64,000 nt of DNA from Variovorax sp. 770b2 (lineage in GTDB: Bacteria; Pseudomonadota; Gammaproteobacteria; Burkholderiales; Burkholderiaceae_C): NCBI RefSeq assembly GCF_900115685.1, contig NZ_FOXJ01000002.1, positions 558,001-622,000 on the forward strand, given 5' to 3'. Positions 26,559-38,084 of the stretch are shown here, piece by piece (positions within the stretch are counted from its first letter, which is position 1; each line of letters begins with the position of its first letter). Position numbers and translations under genes: made by a program. The notes under the pieces are model-generated. The model was not told the DNA's origin. It saw nothing but the letters and a program-made list of their open reading frames with translations, and ran no database searches.

Positions 26559-27601
26559 TCGCCGATTCCCTTGGTGCCACGGCGGGCGAGGTACTTGTCC
26601 CAGTAGAAGTCGTCGGCGTTGGCCTTGCTGACCACGGCCAGGCCGTTGTCCAGGAAGGGCACGGCCATCGGGTTGGTGCCGTTGCGCTTGGCGTCGTTCA
26701 TCGGGTCGATGAGCGAGGGGTTCTTGGCCAGGAACAACATCATCATGCCCATGTAGCCCTGCATGCCCTGGTTCGGGTTGATGGCGCCGAACACGTCGCC
26801 CGACTTGATCATGTCCAGGATCTTGGCGTTCACGTCGCAGCACATCACCTTGATGTTCTTCTTGGTCTCGACCTTGGCCTGCGCCGCGCCGAGCGCCGAG
26901 TTGGCCTCGGGCATGAAGAGCGCGCCCAGGTTCGGGTTGGCTTGCGCGAGACTCAGCACCGCCTGGTAGGCCTTGTTCGGGTCCTGGTTGCTGGCGGCGC
27001 GACCGACCAGCTTCATGCCCGTGTGCTTGGTCTTCATGCGGTTCACGAAGGCGGCGATGCGGCGGTCGTGGTTGTCCTGGCCCGGGTTCTCCAGCACGGC
27101 ATATTCGCCCTTGCCGTTGAGCGAGGCGGCAATCGCATCGGCGGCTTGCGTGCCTTCGCGGTCGTTGTCGGAGGTGACGAACGAGGTGCGCTTGGAGTTG
27201 GGCGAATCGGCCGCGAAGGTGACGACCGGGATGCCCATCGCCGCGGCGCGGTTGATCGGCTCGATGAAGGGGTCCGGGTTCATCGGGTGCAGCAGGATGC
27301 CCGCGGGCTTGCGCGCCAGTTCCTGCTCGAACGATGCGAGCTGCTTGTTCACGTCGTACTCGGGCGTACCGGTGTAGCGCGTCTTCACGCCCAGCGTGCG
27401 GCCGAGCTGCTTCATCATTTCGTAGACGGGGAACCAGTACTCCACGCCGGAGACCATCACGTTCATCACGTAGACGTCGCTGGCATTGCCGCGCAGGCCC
27501 GTGCCTGCCGCAGGGGCTGCGGGCTGTTGTTGCGCGAACGCGCTCGCACCGGCCAGACCGATACCGGCGGCAGCTGCGGACTTCAGGAAATTACGCCTCA
27601 T
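26555..27601 (-). CDS. Periplasmic sugar-binding protein of the CUT2 transporter, Tat-type signal
   Basis: A 348-residue type I binding protein (Peripla_BP_4) that feeds the ATPase/permease. The ATG at 27601 has GAGGAG 7 bp upstream. The leader MRRNFLKSAAAAG contains the twin-arginine motif RRNFLK followed by a hydrophobic stretch ending ASAFA-QQ. The body has ILLHPMNPDPFIEPINRA and TFAADSPNSKR, typical of ribose/galactose/rhamnose-class proteins. It is the first gene of the minus arm. The ligand is unknown; kinase and dehydrogenase neighbours favour a polyol or pentose-like compound. Confidence 0.9.
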   Translation of the reverse strand: MRRNFLKSAAAAGIGLAGASAFAQQQPAAPAAGTGLRGNASDVYVMNVMVSGVEYWFPVYEMMKQLGRTLGVKTRYTGTPEYDVNKQLASFEQELARKPAGILLHPMNPDPFIEPINRAAAMGIPVVTFAADSPNSKRTSFVTSDNDREGTQAADAIAASLNGKGEYAVLENPGQDNHDRRIAAFVNRMKTKHTGMKLVGRAASNQDPNKAYQAVLSLAQANPNLGALFMPEANSALGAAQAKVETKKNIKVMCCDVNAKILDMIKSGDVFGAINPNQGMQGYMGMMMLFLAKNPSLIDPMNDAKRNGTNPMAVPFLDNGLAVVSKANADDFYWDKYLARRGTKGIGE

Positions 27602-27682
27602 TCTTTGTCTCCTCACGTTGACTGGCAGAGCTTGCGATCTCTCTTTTCGAGCAGATCTTCGGGACCTCAATGTCACATCAGT

Positions 27683-27782
27683 TGTTATGACAGGCTAGAA
27701 TGTAATCCCGGCCCGATTGGGTGGAGTACTAGGGGAAACGCTACTGGCGATGGCCTTTTTTTCCGCCGAAGCTGTTATGACA
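27683..27782. promoter_or_regulatory. Twin TGTTATGACA operators in the divergent sugar-locus promoter region
   Basis: The 10-mer TGTTATGACA, an imperfect palindrome of the form TGT-N4-ACA, occurs twice in the 180-bp gap: 27683-27692 and 27773-27782. The second copy ends on the A of the kinase ATG. Symmetry and size fit GntR/HutC-type operators, and the locus encodes a GntR regulator. A TAGAAT hexamer (27696-27701) between them could be a -10 box for the plus arm. Confidence 0.5.
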
Positions 27783-29329
27783 TGATGCCAAACATACTGA
27801 TCGGCGTGGACATGGGCTCGAGCAGCCTGAAAGCCCTGGCCCTCGAAGCCGGAAGCGGCCGTGCCATTGCCCTGTCCCGCATGCCTTTGCCGCACGACCG
27901 GCTCGCCGGCGGCGGCTGCGAAGTGCGCGCCGCGGCCATCCGCGCCGCGCTCACCCACGTGCTGCGCGACGTGGCCCACCAGCTCGGACCACGCGCCGCA
28001 GAAGTCCGCGCCATGGCCTGCACCGGCCACGGCGCCGGCCTCTACGCGCTCGATGCGAACAACGAACTCGTGGGCGGCCGCGCCGTCGCCTCCACCGACC
28101 AACGCGCCGATGCCCGCGCACGGACATTGGCCAGGAGCCAAGGCGCGCGGCTCTTCGAAGACGTGGGCTGCGGCCCGTGGCCCGGCCAGCCGACGGTGAT
28201 CGCCGCCGAGCTGCTGGGCGCCGATGCCGTGCAGCGCGGCGAACTGCGCCGGCTGCTCTTCGCCAAGGACTACCTCGGCTTCCTGCTCACCGGCGAGATC
28301 GCCACCGACGCGAGCGATGCGAGCACCGCCGGCCTCGTTTCGCTCGCCACCGGCGGCTGGTCGCAGATCGCCTTCGATGCCTCGGGCCTCCAGGACCTGG
28401 GCGCGCACAACTTCGGCCCGATCCTTTCGAGCGGCACCGTGCTCGGCAAGCTGCGCCCTTCGGAGGCGGCGCTGTGCGGCCTGCCCGCCGGCATTCCGGT
28501 CGCGATGGGCGCCATCGACCTGCTCGCCTCGATGACCGCCATCTGCGCCGAAGGCCGCGGCCGCGCGGTGCAGGTGTTCGGCACGTGGTGCGTGAACGCG
28601 GTCATCGGCCCGGTCATGGACCCCAAGCCCGCCGTCGCCTCCATCGTGAATTTCGGCCGCACGCAGGAGCGGCTCTACATGGAGAACAGCCCGTCTTCCA
28701 TGGCCAACATCGCGTGGCTCGCGGGCGTGCTCGCGCTGCCCGATGCGCGCGCGGTGGTCGACCTCGCGATGACCGTGCCGCTGGGCGCCAACGGCCTGCG
28801 CTTCGCGCCCTTCATCAACGGCGGTGGTGGCGTGACGGCGGGCTTCGTCGGCCTGAAGAGCCACCACACCCGCGCCGACATGGCACGCGCCGTGGTCGAT
28901 GCCGTGGCGGCGCTGCATGTGCGCCAGACGGCGCGCCTGGCGGCTGGCGGCCTCGCCGTTTCCGCGTCGACCGTGCTGGGCGGCGGCGCGAGCGATGCGC
29001 GCCTCGTGCGCCTCCTTGCCTCGTTTCTCGGCCGCCCGGTCGAGCGCTGCGCCGACGACGAGACCGGCGCGCGCGGCGCCGCGCTCTATGCGGCCCTGTC
29101 GCAAGGCCTGGACGACGCGGCCGAGGGCAGCGCGCTGCTCGCGCCGTGCGACCTCATCGAACCCGAGGCAAGGGACGCGCGCGCCCATGCGGATTTCAAC
29201 GCCGATTTCAACGAACTGATCGACAGCATGTCACCTGTATTCACCCACATCGCGGGCGGTGCGCAGAGCGCCGCACGGCCGCCCGAAGACGCTCGCACCG
29301 CAGCGCATGGCGCGGAGGTTTCTCGATGA
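27782..29329 (+). CDS. FGGY-family carbohydrate/polyol kinase
   Basis: A 515-residue sugar kinase. The N-terminal phosphate-binding strand is ILIGVDMGSSSLKALALE, the sugar-site block CTGHGAGLYALDANNELVG, and the ATP-domain glycines STVLGGGASDARLVR. ACTGHG.GLY resembles erythritol- and lyxose/xylulose-type kinases. The start MMPNILIGV at 27782 (or 27785) has no strong SD and overlaps an operator-like repeat. The stop overlaps the dehydrogenase ATG (ATGA). Predicted role: phosphorylate the imported polyol or sugar. Substrate not determined. Confidence 0.88.
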   Translation: MMPNILIGVDMGSSSLKALALEAGSGRAIALSRMPLPHDRLAGGGCEVRAAAIRAALTHVLRDVAHQLGPRAAEVRAMACTGHGAGLYALDANNELVGGRAVASTDQRADARARTLARSQGARLFEDVGCGPWPGQPTVIAAELLGADAVQRGELRRLLFAKDYLGFLLTGEIATDASDASTAGLVSLATGGWSQIAFDASGLQDLGAHNFGPILSSGTVLGKLRPSEAALCGLPAGIPVAMGAIDLLASMTAICAEGRGRAVQVFGTWCVNAVIGPVMDPKPAVASIVNFGRTQERLYMENSPSSMANIAWLAGVLALPDARAVVDLAMTVPLGANGLRFAPFINGGGGVTAGFVGLKSHHTRADMARAVVDAVAALHVRQTARLAAGGLAVSASTVLGGGASDARLVRLLASFLGRPVERCADDETGARGAALYAALSQGLDDAAEGSALLAPCDLIEPEARDARAHADFNADFNELIDSMSPVFTHIAGGAQSAARPPEDARTAAHGAEVSR

Positions 29330-31086
29330 GCGCCTGGCAACTTCCCTTCGTGCGCCCGGCCTCGCTGGCGGACCGCCATTTCTCGACCGTGATCGTCGGT
29401 GCCGGCATCAACGGCGTCGGCGTGTTCCGCGATCTCTCGCTGCAGCGTGTCGATTGCCTCATCGTCGACAAGGGCGACTTCGGTGCCGGCGCCAGCAGCG
29501 CGCCCTCGCGCATGATCCACGGCGGCCTGCGCTACCTGGAGAACGGCAGCTTCTCGCTGGTGGCCGAGGCCACGCGCGAGCGCAACCTCTTGCTGCGCAA
29601 CGCGCCGCACCTGGTGCGCCCGCTCAAGACGGTGGTGCCGCTCGCGAACTTCTTCGGCGGCCTCATGAGCAGCGCGCTCAAGTTCTTCGGCCGCACGCCG
29701 CCGCAGCGCACGCGCGGCCTGCTGGCGGTGGCCTTGGGCCTGCGGCTCTACGACATCCTGGGCCGCCGCCAGCGCGTGATGCCGGGGCACCGCATCAGCC
29801 GCGTGCCGACCAACGACCGCAGCCTCTTTCGCGCGGCGATCCGCTGGACCGCGACCTTCTTCGATGCGTGGATCAGCCATCCTGAATGGCTCATCCTCGA
29901 ACTCATCGGCGATGCCTGCCGCGACCAGCCGCGCTCGGCGGCCGCGAACTACTGCCGCGTGATGGGCTGCGCAGGCAACATCTTGACGCTGCGCGACGAA
30001 CTCACCGGCGCGCTCGTGCGCGTGACGGCCGACACCGTGGTGAACGCCACCGGCGCGTGGCTGGACCGCAGCGCGGCCGTGCTCGGCGGCGCCGGCCCGC
30101 GCGTGATGGGCACCAAGGGCTCGCACCTGGTGCTCGACCATCCCGCGTTGCGCGACGCGCTGGACGGCCGCATGGCGTATTTCGAGGCGGTCGACGGGCG
30201 CGTGTGCATCGTCTATCCGTTCCTCGATCGCGTGCTCGTGGGCTCGACCGACATCCCGGTGGAGGACCCTGACCAGATCGTCACCGAGCCCGCAGAGGTC
30301 GACTACCTCATCGACGTGCTGCGCGAGGTGTTCCCCAACATGGCCTTCGGCCGCGACAACGTGGTCTACACCTACGTCGGCGTGCGGCCGCTCGCGCGCT
30401 CCGATGCCGACAAGCCGGGCCAGATCTCGCGCGACCACTCGGTGGTGATCGATCCGCCGAATGCGACGCGCGACATTCCCATCGTCGGCCTCGTCGGCGG
30501 CAAGTGGACCACCTTCCGCTCGCTCGCCGAAGAGGCGACCACCGAGGTGCTGCAGCTGCTGGGGCGTTCGCGCACCGCCTCGACCGAACTGCTGCCCATC
30601 GGCGGCGGCGCGGACCTGCCGGCCGATGCGGCCGCGACCGAACGCTTCATCGAGAAGATGACGGCCTCGGGCATGGGCCGCACGCGTGCGCTGACCCTGC
30701 TCGCGCGCTATGGCTCCAAGGCGCTGCCGCTCGCGCAGCGCCTGGCGGCCTCGGGCGACGTGCCGTTGCAACACGCACCCGACTACTCGGCCGCCGAGCT
30801 CTCGTACCTGTGCCTGGAAACCGGCGTGGTGCACCTGGACGATCTCGTGATCCGCCGCACGCTGCTGGCCATTCGCGGCCTGGTCACCGATGCCGCGCTT
30901 GCCGAAATCTCGGGCATCGCGGCCGAGGCGCTGGGCTGGGATGCCGCCCGCGCGCACAAGGAACTGAGCGCCTGCGCCACCGCCTTGCGCGAGCGCCACA
31001 ACGTGCGCCTGCAGGCCGTCGCGCCCGACGTGGCACCTTCTTTCAATGCATCATTGATGGCCGGCTCCGCCCTCGGCCAGTCCTAA
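29326..31086 (+). CDS. GlpD-like FAD-dependent (polyol-phosphate) dehydrogenase
   Basis: A 586-residue glycerol-3-phosphate dehydrogenase/oxidase family protein. The FAD-binding motif is VIVGAGINGVGVFRDL, and SRMIHGGLRYLENGSF is the family signature. The DAO domain has GTKGSHLVLDHP and VGGKWTTFRSLAEEA, and a GlpD C-terminal helical domain follows. It is longer than EryB-like enzymes (~500). It oxidises a secondary alcohol of a phosphorylated polyol and passes electrons to quinone at the inner membrane. Coupling to the kinase suggests the substrate is the kinase product rather than plain glycerol-3-phosphate; no GlpF or GlpK-specific features are nearby. Confidence 0.87.
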   Translation: MSAWQLPFVRPASLADRHFSTVIVGAGINGVGVFRDLSLQRVDCLIVDKGDFGAGASSAPSRMIHGGLRYLENGSFSLVAEATRERNLLLRNAPHLVRPLKTVVPLANFFGGLMSSALKFFGRTPPQRTRGLLAVALGLRLYDILGRRQRVMPGHRISRVPTNDRSLFRAAIRWTATFFDAWISHPEWLILELIGDACRDQPRSAAANYCRVMGCAGNILTLRDELTGALVRVTADTVVNATGAWLDRSAAVLGGAGPRVMGTKGSHLVLDHPALRDALDGRMAYFEAVDGRVCIVYPFLDRVLVGSTDIPVEDPDQIVTEPAEVDYLIDVLREVFPNMAFGRDNVVYTYVGVRPLARSDADKPGQISRDHSVVIDPPNATRDIPIVGLVGGKWTTFRSLAEEATTEVLQLLGRSRTASTELLPIGGGADLPADAAATERFIEKMTASGMGRTRALTLLARYGSKALPLAQRLAASGDVPLQHAPDYSAAELSYLCLETGVVHLDDLVIRRTLLAIRGLVTDAALAEISGIAAEALGWDAARAHKELSACATALRERHNVRLQAVAPDVAPSFNASLMAGSALGQS

Positions 31087-31088
31087 AA

Positions 31089-31847
31089 GTGAACAGTCCC
31101 AACGACATCTCGACCGTGCTCGACCGCAACTCCGAGTCCCCGCTGTGGGCCCAGTTCCGCGATGCGCTGCGCCTGCAGATCCTGCAGGGGGTGCTGCCCA
31201 TCGGCGCCAAGCTGCCGTCCGAAGCCGAGCTGGGCGACCAGTTCGGCATCTCGCGCATCGTGGTGCGCGAAGCGCTGGCCGACCTGGTGCGCAACAACCT
31301 CATCTACAAGATCAAGGGCCGAGGCGCCTTCGTGTCGGCGCGCGAGCGCGACGAGGATTTCGTCTCGACCGTGCTGGGCTTCTCCGACGAGATGGAGCGC
31401 AAGGGGCGCTCGGTGCGCACGCAGATCCTCACGCAGGAATTGCGCGCGCCCACCGAACAGGAGGCCGCGTCGCTGGGGCTCACGGACCCGGACGCGCAGG
31501 TCGTTGCGCTCAAGCGTCTTCGCAGTGTCGATGGCGAGCTGCGCCTGCTGGTCGAGACGGTGGTGCCGGCGGACCTGGCGCCCGGGTTGCATCGCACGCG
31601 GCTGGATGACCGGTCGCTCTACGACGTGCTGCGCCGGCAATACGGCCTGCGCCTGGTGCGCGCCGAACGCTGGATCGATGCGGTGCTGCCCGATGCCGAA
31701 ACCTGCAAGCTGCTTGACCTGCCGCAGCCCGAGCCGCTGCTGCGCATCGAGTCGATCGCCTATGGCGCGAACGGCCGGCCGCTGGAGCACTACCGCGCGC
31801 TGCACCGCTGCAAGGAAAGCCGCCTGCACGTGCAGACGACGACCTGA
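31089..31847 (+). CDS. GntR-family (UTRA/HutC-type) transcriptional regulator
   Basis: A 252-residue repressor. The N-terminal winged helix has LPSEAELGDQFGISRIVVREAL and IYKIKGRGAFV, and the UTRA ligand domain ends with EHYRALHRCKESRLHV. The GTG at 31089, 2 bp after the dehydrogenase stop, is the only start that gives the full HTH. It lies in the plus arm of the sugar locus and probably binds the paired TGTTATGACA sites, with a sugar phosphate as inducer (inference). Confidence 0.9.
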   Translation: MNSPNDISTVLDRNSESPLWAQFRDALRLQILQGVLPIGAKLPSEAELGDQFGISRIVVREALADLVRNNLIYKIKGRGAFVSARERDEDFVSTVLGFSDEMERKGRSVRTQILTQELRAPTEQEAASLGLTDPDAQVVALKRLRSVDGELRLLVETVVPADLAPGLHRTRLDDRSLYDVLRRQYGLRLVRAERWIDAVLPDAETCKLLDLPQPEPLLRIESIAYGANGRPLEHYRALHRCKESRLHVQTTT

Positions 31848-31860
31848 GTTTTCTTGTGCG

Positions 31861-32751
31861 TCAGGCCTTGGCGACGCTGCGCGAGGGCCAGAGCACCGAG
31901 GCGATCGCCACCATCATCAGCGCGACCGCGACCCAGTCCTGCCAGTGCACGACCTCGCCCAGCCACACCGCGCCGCTGAAAACGCCGAGCACGGGGATGA
32001 ACATCACGCTCAAGGTCGAGGCCACCGGAGGCAGTCCGCGCGCCAGGTAGAACCACGCGGCATGCGCGAAGCCGAAGATCAGCACCGCGTTGTAGAGGAT
32101 CGATCCCCAGGTCACCGGGCCCGGCCATTGCCACGGGGTGCGCTCGAAGAGCAGCGAGAGCACCGTCATCACGACGGCCGTCATCGCGGTCATCCAGAAC
32201 GACAGCGTGAGCGTCGGCAGCCCGATGCGCGTATGGCGCAGGAGCTGCGTGCCCAGCGCCCATGTCGCCGCGGCCACCAGCGCCAGGGCCACGTAGCCGG
32301 GGCGCCCCGCGAGGTCGGTGAGCTCGTGCCACAGCAGGAGGCCCACGCCGACCGCGCACGCCCCCACGCCGATCCATGAACGCCGCGTGAGCACGGCGGA
32401 GAACAGCAGCGCGCCGATCACCGCCGAGAACACCGGCATCGTGTACCCCAGGATCGCCGCGCGCCCGCCCGACAGCGCCTTCACCGCGAGGATGATGCAG
32501 GCGTGCCAGACGAACATGTTGGTCGCGCCCAGCCACACCAGTTCGGGCCACGCGCTGCGCGGCACGCGGAACGGCACCTTCATCCACACCAGCGCGAGGC
32601 CCAGCACCGGCAGGCCCAGCCAGATCGAGATGGCGCGGAAGGCGAGCGGCGGATAGTCCGCCACGCCCAGCTTCATCACCGGCCAGTTGAAACCCCAGGC
32701 GAGGGTCAGGAGGACGAGCAGGACGAACTGGCGCGGGGTGAAGGAGGGCAT
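31861..32751 (-). CDS. DMT-superfamily (EamA) transporter
   Basis: A 296-residue membrane protein with ten predicted helices and two EamA repeats. The N-terminus FVLLVLLTLAWGFNWPVMKLG and the second repeat start WALGTQLLRHTRIG are typical. Members export amino acids, nucleobases or metabolites; this one cannot be assigned. It ends convergently with the GntR gene and starts 10 bp after the uvrA stop on the same strand. Confidence 0.88.
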   Translation of the reverse strand: MPSFTPRQFVLLVLLTLAWGFNWPVMKLGVADYPPLAFRAISIWLGLPVLGLALVWMKVPFRVPRSAWPELVWLGATNMFVWHACIILAVKALSGGRAAILGYTMPVFSAVIGALLFSAVLTRRSWIGVGACAVGVGLLLWHELTDLAGRPGYVALALVAAATWALGTQLLRHTRIGLPTLTLSFWMTAMTAVVMTVLSLLFERTPWQWPGPVTWGSILYNAVLIFGFAHAAWFYLARGLPPVASTLSVMFIPVLGVFSGAVWLGEVVHWQDWVAVALMMVAIASVLWPSRSVAKA

Positions 32752-32760
32752 CTGCGAGGT

Positions 32761-35877
<3,117 letters not shown>

Positions 35878-35895
35878 GATAATCCGCCCCGCATT

Positions 35896-37278
35896 TCATG
35901 GCGAGGGCGCGGAATCCGGCGGTTTCGCCGTGGGGGCTTCCGGCGCAGCCGGATGCACCGGCTCGGTCGAGCCGATGGCCCGGCCGACCATGTGCTCGGC
36001 CAGCGTGTCGTAGAGCGGGCGGCTGATCATCCGGGAGACCAGGCTGGCCAGCATGGCGGACGCCATCAGGCTCAGCACCATCGAATGGCCGTCGACCATC
36101 TCCATGACGATGATGAAGGCGGTGAGCGGCGCCTGCGTCACCGCGGCCAGGAAGCCGGCCATGCCCATGGCGATGAGCGCGGGCCCCAGGTCGCTGCTGG
36201 CCAGCCGCGACACCGCATCGCCGATGCCCGCGCCGATGGACAGCGAGGGCGCGAAGATGCCGCCCGGCACGCCGCACCACGCCGTGAGCCAGGTGGCGAT
36301 GAACTTCAGCACGGTGTAGAGCGGCGTCAACTGGTCGTGCCCCTGCAGCATCTGCTTGACCGCCTCGGAGCCGGCGCCGAATGTCACGCCGCCGGTGACC
36401 AGCCCGATGATGGCGACCGCCAGTCCGCCGGCGGCCGCGAAGCGCACCGGAAAGCGTGCCCGCCAGCGGTTGAGCCGCCCGGGCGCGCCCGTGAGCGAGG
36501 CGATCAGCAGCCGCGCGAAGAGGCCGCCCGCCGCGCCGCTCAGCAGCGTGACCAACAGGCCGGGCCCGAGCGCGTCCCAGCCCAGCCGGGGCACCCGTAT
36601 CACCCCGAAGTAGCTGATGTTGCCGAAGGCCGACACCGCCACCAGGCCCGCCAGCACGATGGCCGTGATGATCAGGCCGCTGGAGCGCGCTTCGAGCCGG
36701 CCCGACAGCTCTTCGATGGCGAACACCACGCCCGCGAGCGGCGCATTGAACGCCGCCGCAATGCCGGCCGCCCCGCCGGCCACCAGCAGCGCGCGCCCGT
36801 CGATGGCGGTGTTGGGCGAGAGCCAGCGCCGCGCATGCTGCATCACACCGGCCGCGACCTGCACCGACGGGCCCTCGCGCCCGATCGACAGGCCGGCCGC
36901 GAAGCCCGCCGCCCCGAGCCCGATCTTGGCGACCGTGAGCCGCAGCGAGGCGAACATGAAGCGCCGCTCCTGCGGCAAGGCCGGATGCAGCGCCGCCTTG
37001 ATCTGCGGAATGCCCGAGCCGCCCGCACCGGGAAAAAAACGCAGCGTGAACCACACGATGGCCGCGGTGATCAATGGCGTCGTCAGCAGCACGGCCCAGG
37101 GCCAGGCGGCGTAGAAACGATGGAATCCGCCGAAGATCCAGTCGCTGGCGAGCGTGAAGCCCACCACGAAAAGCCCTGCCGCGATGGCGTAGCCCAGCAC
37201 GATGGCCCGGTCCAGCCAGACCCGGCCGCTCGACAGCTCGGCGCGCAGGTGTTCGAAGAAATCGGGTTCACGGTTCAT
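35896..37278 (-). CDS. ClC-family chloride channel/transporter
   Basis: A 460-residue ClC protein without CBS domains. Selectivity-filter motifs are GSGIPQ (region 1), GREGPSVQVAAG with the gating glutamate (region 2) and GGIFAPSLSIGAGIG (region 3). It is expected to be a homodimeric Cl-/H+ exchanger or Cl- channel in the inner membrane. It is divergent from ssb with 123 bp between, and the uvrA start lies 18 bp downstream on the same strand. Confidence 0.93.
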   Translation of the reverse strand: MNREPDFFEHLRAELSSGRVWLDRAIVLGYAIAAGLFVVGFTLASDWIFGGFHRFYAAWPWAVLLTTPLITAAIVWFTLRFFPGAGGSGIPQIKAALHPALPQERRFMFASLRLTVAKIGLGAAGFAAGLSIGREGPSVQVAAGVMQHARRWLSPNTAIDGRALLVAGGAAGIAAAFNAPLAGVVFAIEELSGRLEARSSGLIITAIVLAGLVAVSAFGNISYFGVIRVPRLGWDALGPGLLVTLLSGAAGGLFARLLIASLTGAPGRLNRWRARFPVRFAAAGGLAVAIIGLVTGGVTFGAGSEAVKQMLQGHDQLTPLYTVLKFIATWLTAWCGVPGGIFAPSLSIGAGIGDAVSRLASSDLGPALIAMGMAGFLAAVTQAPLTAFIIVMEMVDGHSMVLSLMASAMLASLVSRMISRPLYDTLAEHMVGRAIGSTEPVHPAAPEAPTAKPPDSAPSP

Positions 37279-37401
37279 GCGGAAATGTCATTCTGGCATC
37301 CCCACGGCGCGGCGCCGCGGGCGTCGCCCGGGCCGGCCGGCATCGGGCACAATCTCCGGTTCTCTTCCTCCTCCTTCATCTACTTATCAGGGGCAGTGCA
37401 T

Positions 37402-37965
37402 ATGGCATCGGTCAATAAAGTCATCGTCGTCGGCAATCTGGGGCGCGACCCCGAAATGCGTACCTTCCCGAGCGGCGACCAGGTCGCGAACGTCACAGTG
37501 GCCACCACCGATCGCTGGAAAGACAAGCAAAGCGGCGAAATGCGCGAAGCCACCGAATGGCACCGCATCGTCTTCAACGGCCGCCTGGCCGAAATCGCCG
37601 GCCAGTACCTGCGCAAGGGCTCGCAGGTCTATGTCGAAGGCAGCTTGCGCACGCGCAAGTGGACCGACAAGGACGGCATCGAAAAATACACCACCGAGAT
37701 CCGCGCCGACCAGATGCAGATGCTGGGCAGCCGACAAGGCCAGGGCGGCCCGTCGGGTGGTCCGGAAGACGACGGCGGTTATTCGCAAGGCGGCGGTGGC
37801 GGCGGCTACTCGCAGGGCGGCAACGGTGGTGGTGGCGGTGGCGGTGGCGGCTACGCCCCCCGCGCTCCCGCAGCGGCACCCCGCGCGCCGTCGGCCGCAC
37901 CGCGCCAGGCACCGGCCAAGTCGTCGTCGGGCTTCGACGACATGGACGACGACATCCCGTTCTGA
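37402..37965 (+). CDS. ssb: Single-stranded DNA-binding protein
   Basis: A 187-residue SSB. The OB fold spans residues 1-110 (MASVNKVIVVGNLGRDPE, VYVEGSLRTRKWTDKDG). A long Gly-rich linker (GGGGGGYSQGG, then nine consecutive glycines) and an Ala/Pro segment follow. The conserved acidic tip DDDIPF ends the protein and recruits repair and replication proteins. AGGGG lies about 8 bp before the ATG. It is close to uvrA, an association seen in many proteobacteria, though here a ClC gene intervenes. Confidence 0.97.
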   Translation: MASVNKVIVVGNLGRDPEMRTFPSGDQVANVTVATTDRWKDKQSGEMREATEWHRIVFNGRLAEIAGQYLRKGSQVYVEGSLRTRKWTDKDGIEKYTTEIRADQMQMLGSRQGQGGPSGGPEDDGGYSQGGGGGGYSQGGNGGGGGGGGGYAPRAPAAAPRAPSAAPRQAPAKSSSGFDDMDDDIPF

Positions 37966-38084
37966 TCCGAACGTCTTCCCTTGCATGACCGAAGCCGCTG
38001 CATCGCTGCTTCGGACATGCGTCCTGCCCGGGGCATCCTCGCCCCCGGCCATGCCCTGAATCCCGCCCTGCAGCTCGCGCCCCG

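Noticed and set aside
37790..37860. Gly-codon repeats in ssb as a separate repeat locus or CRISPR-like array
   Set aside because: The repeats simply encode the flexible Gly-rich SSB linker; no spacers or regular repeat units.
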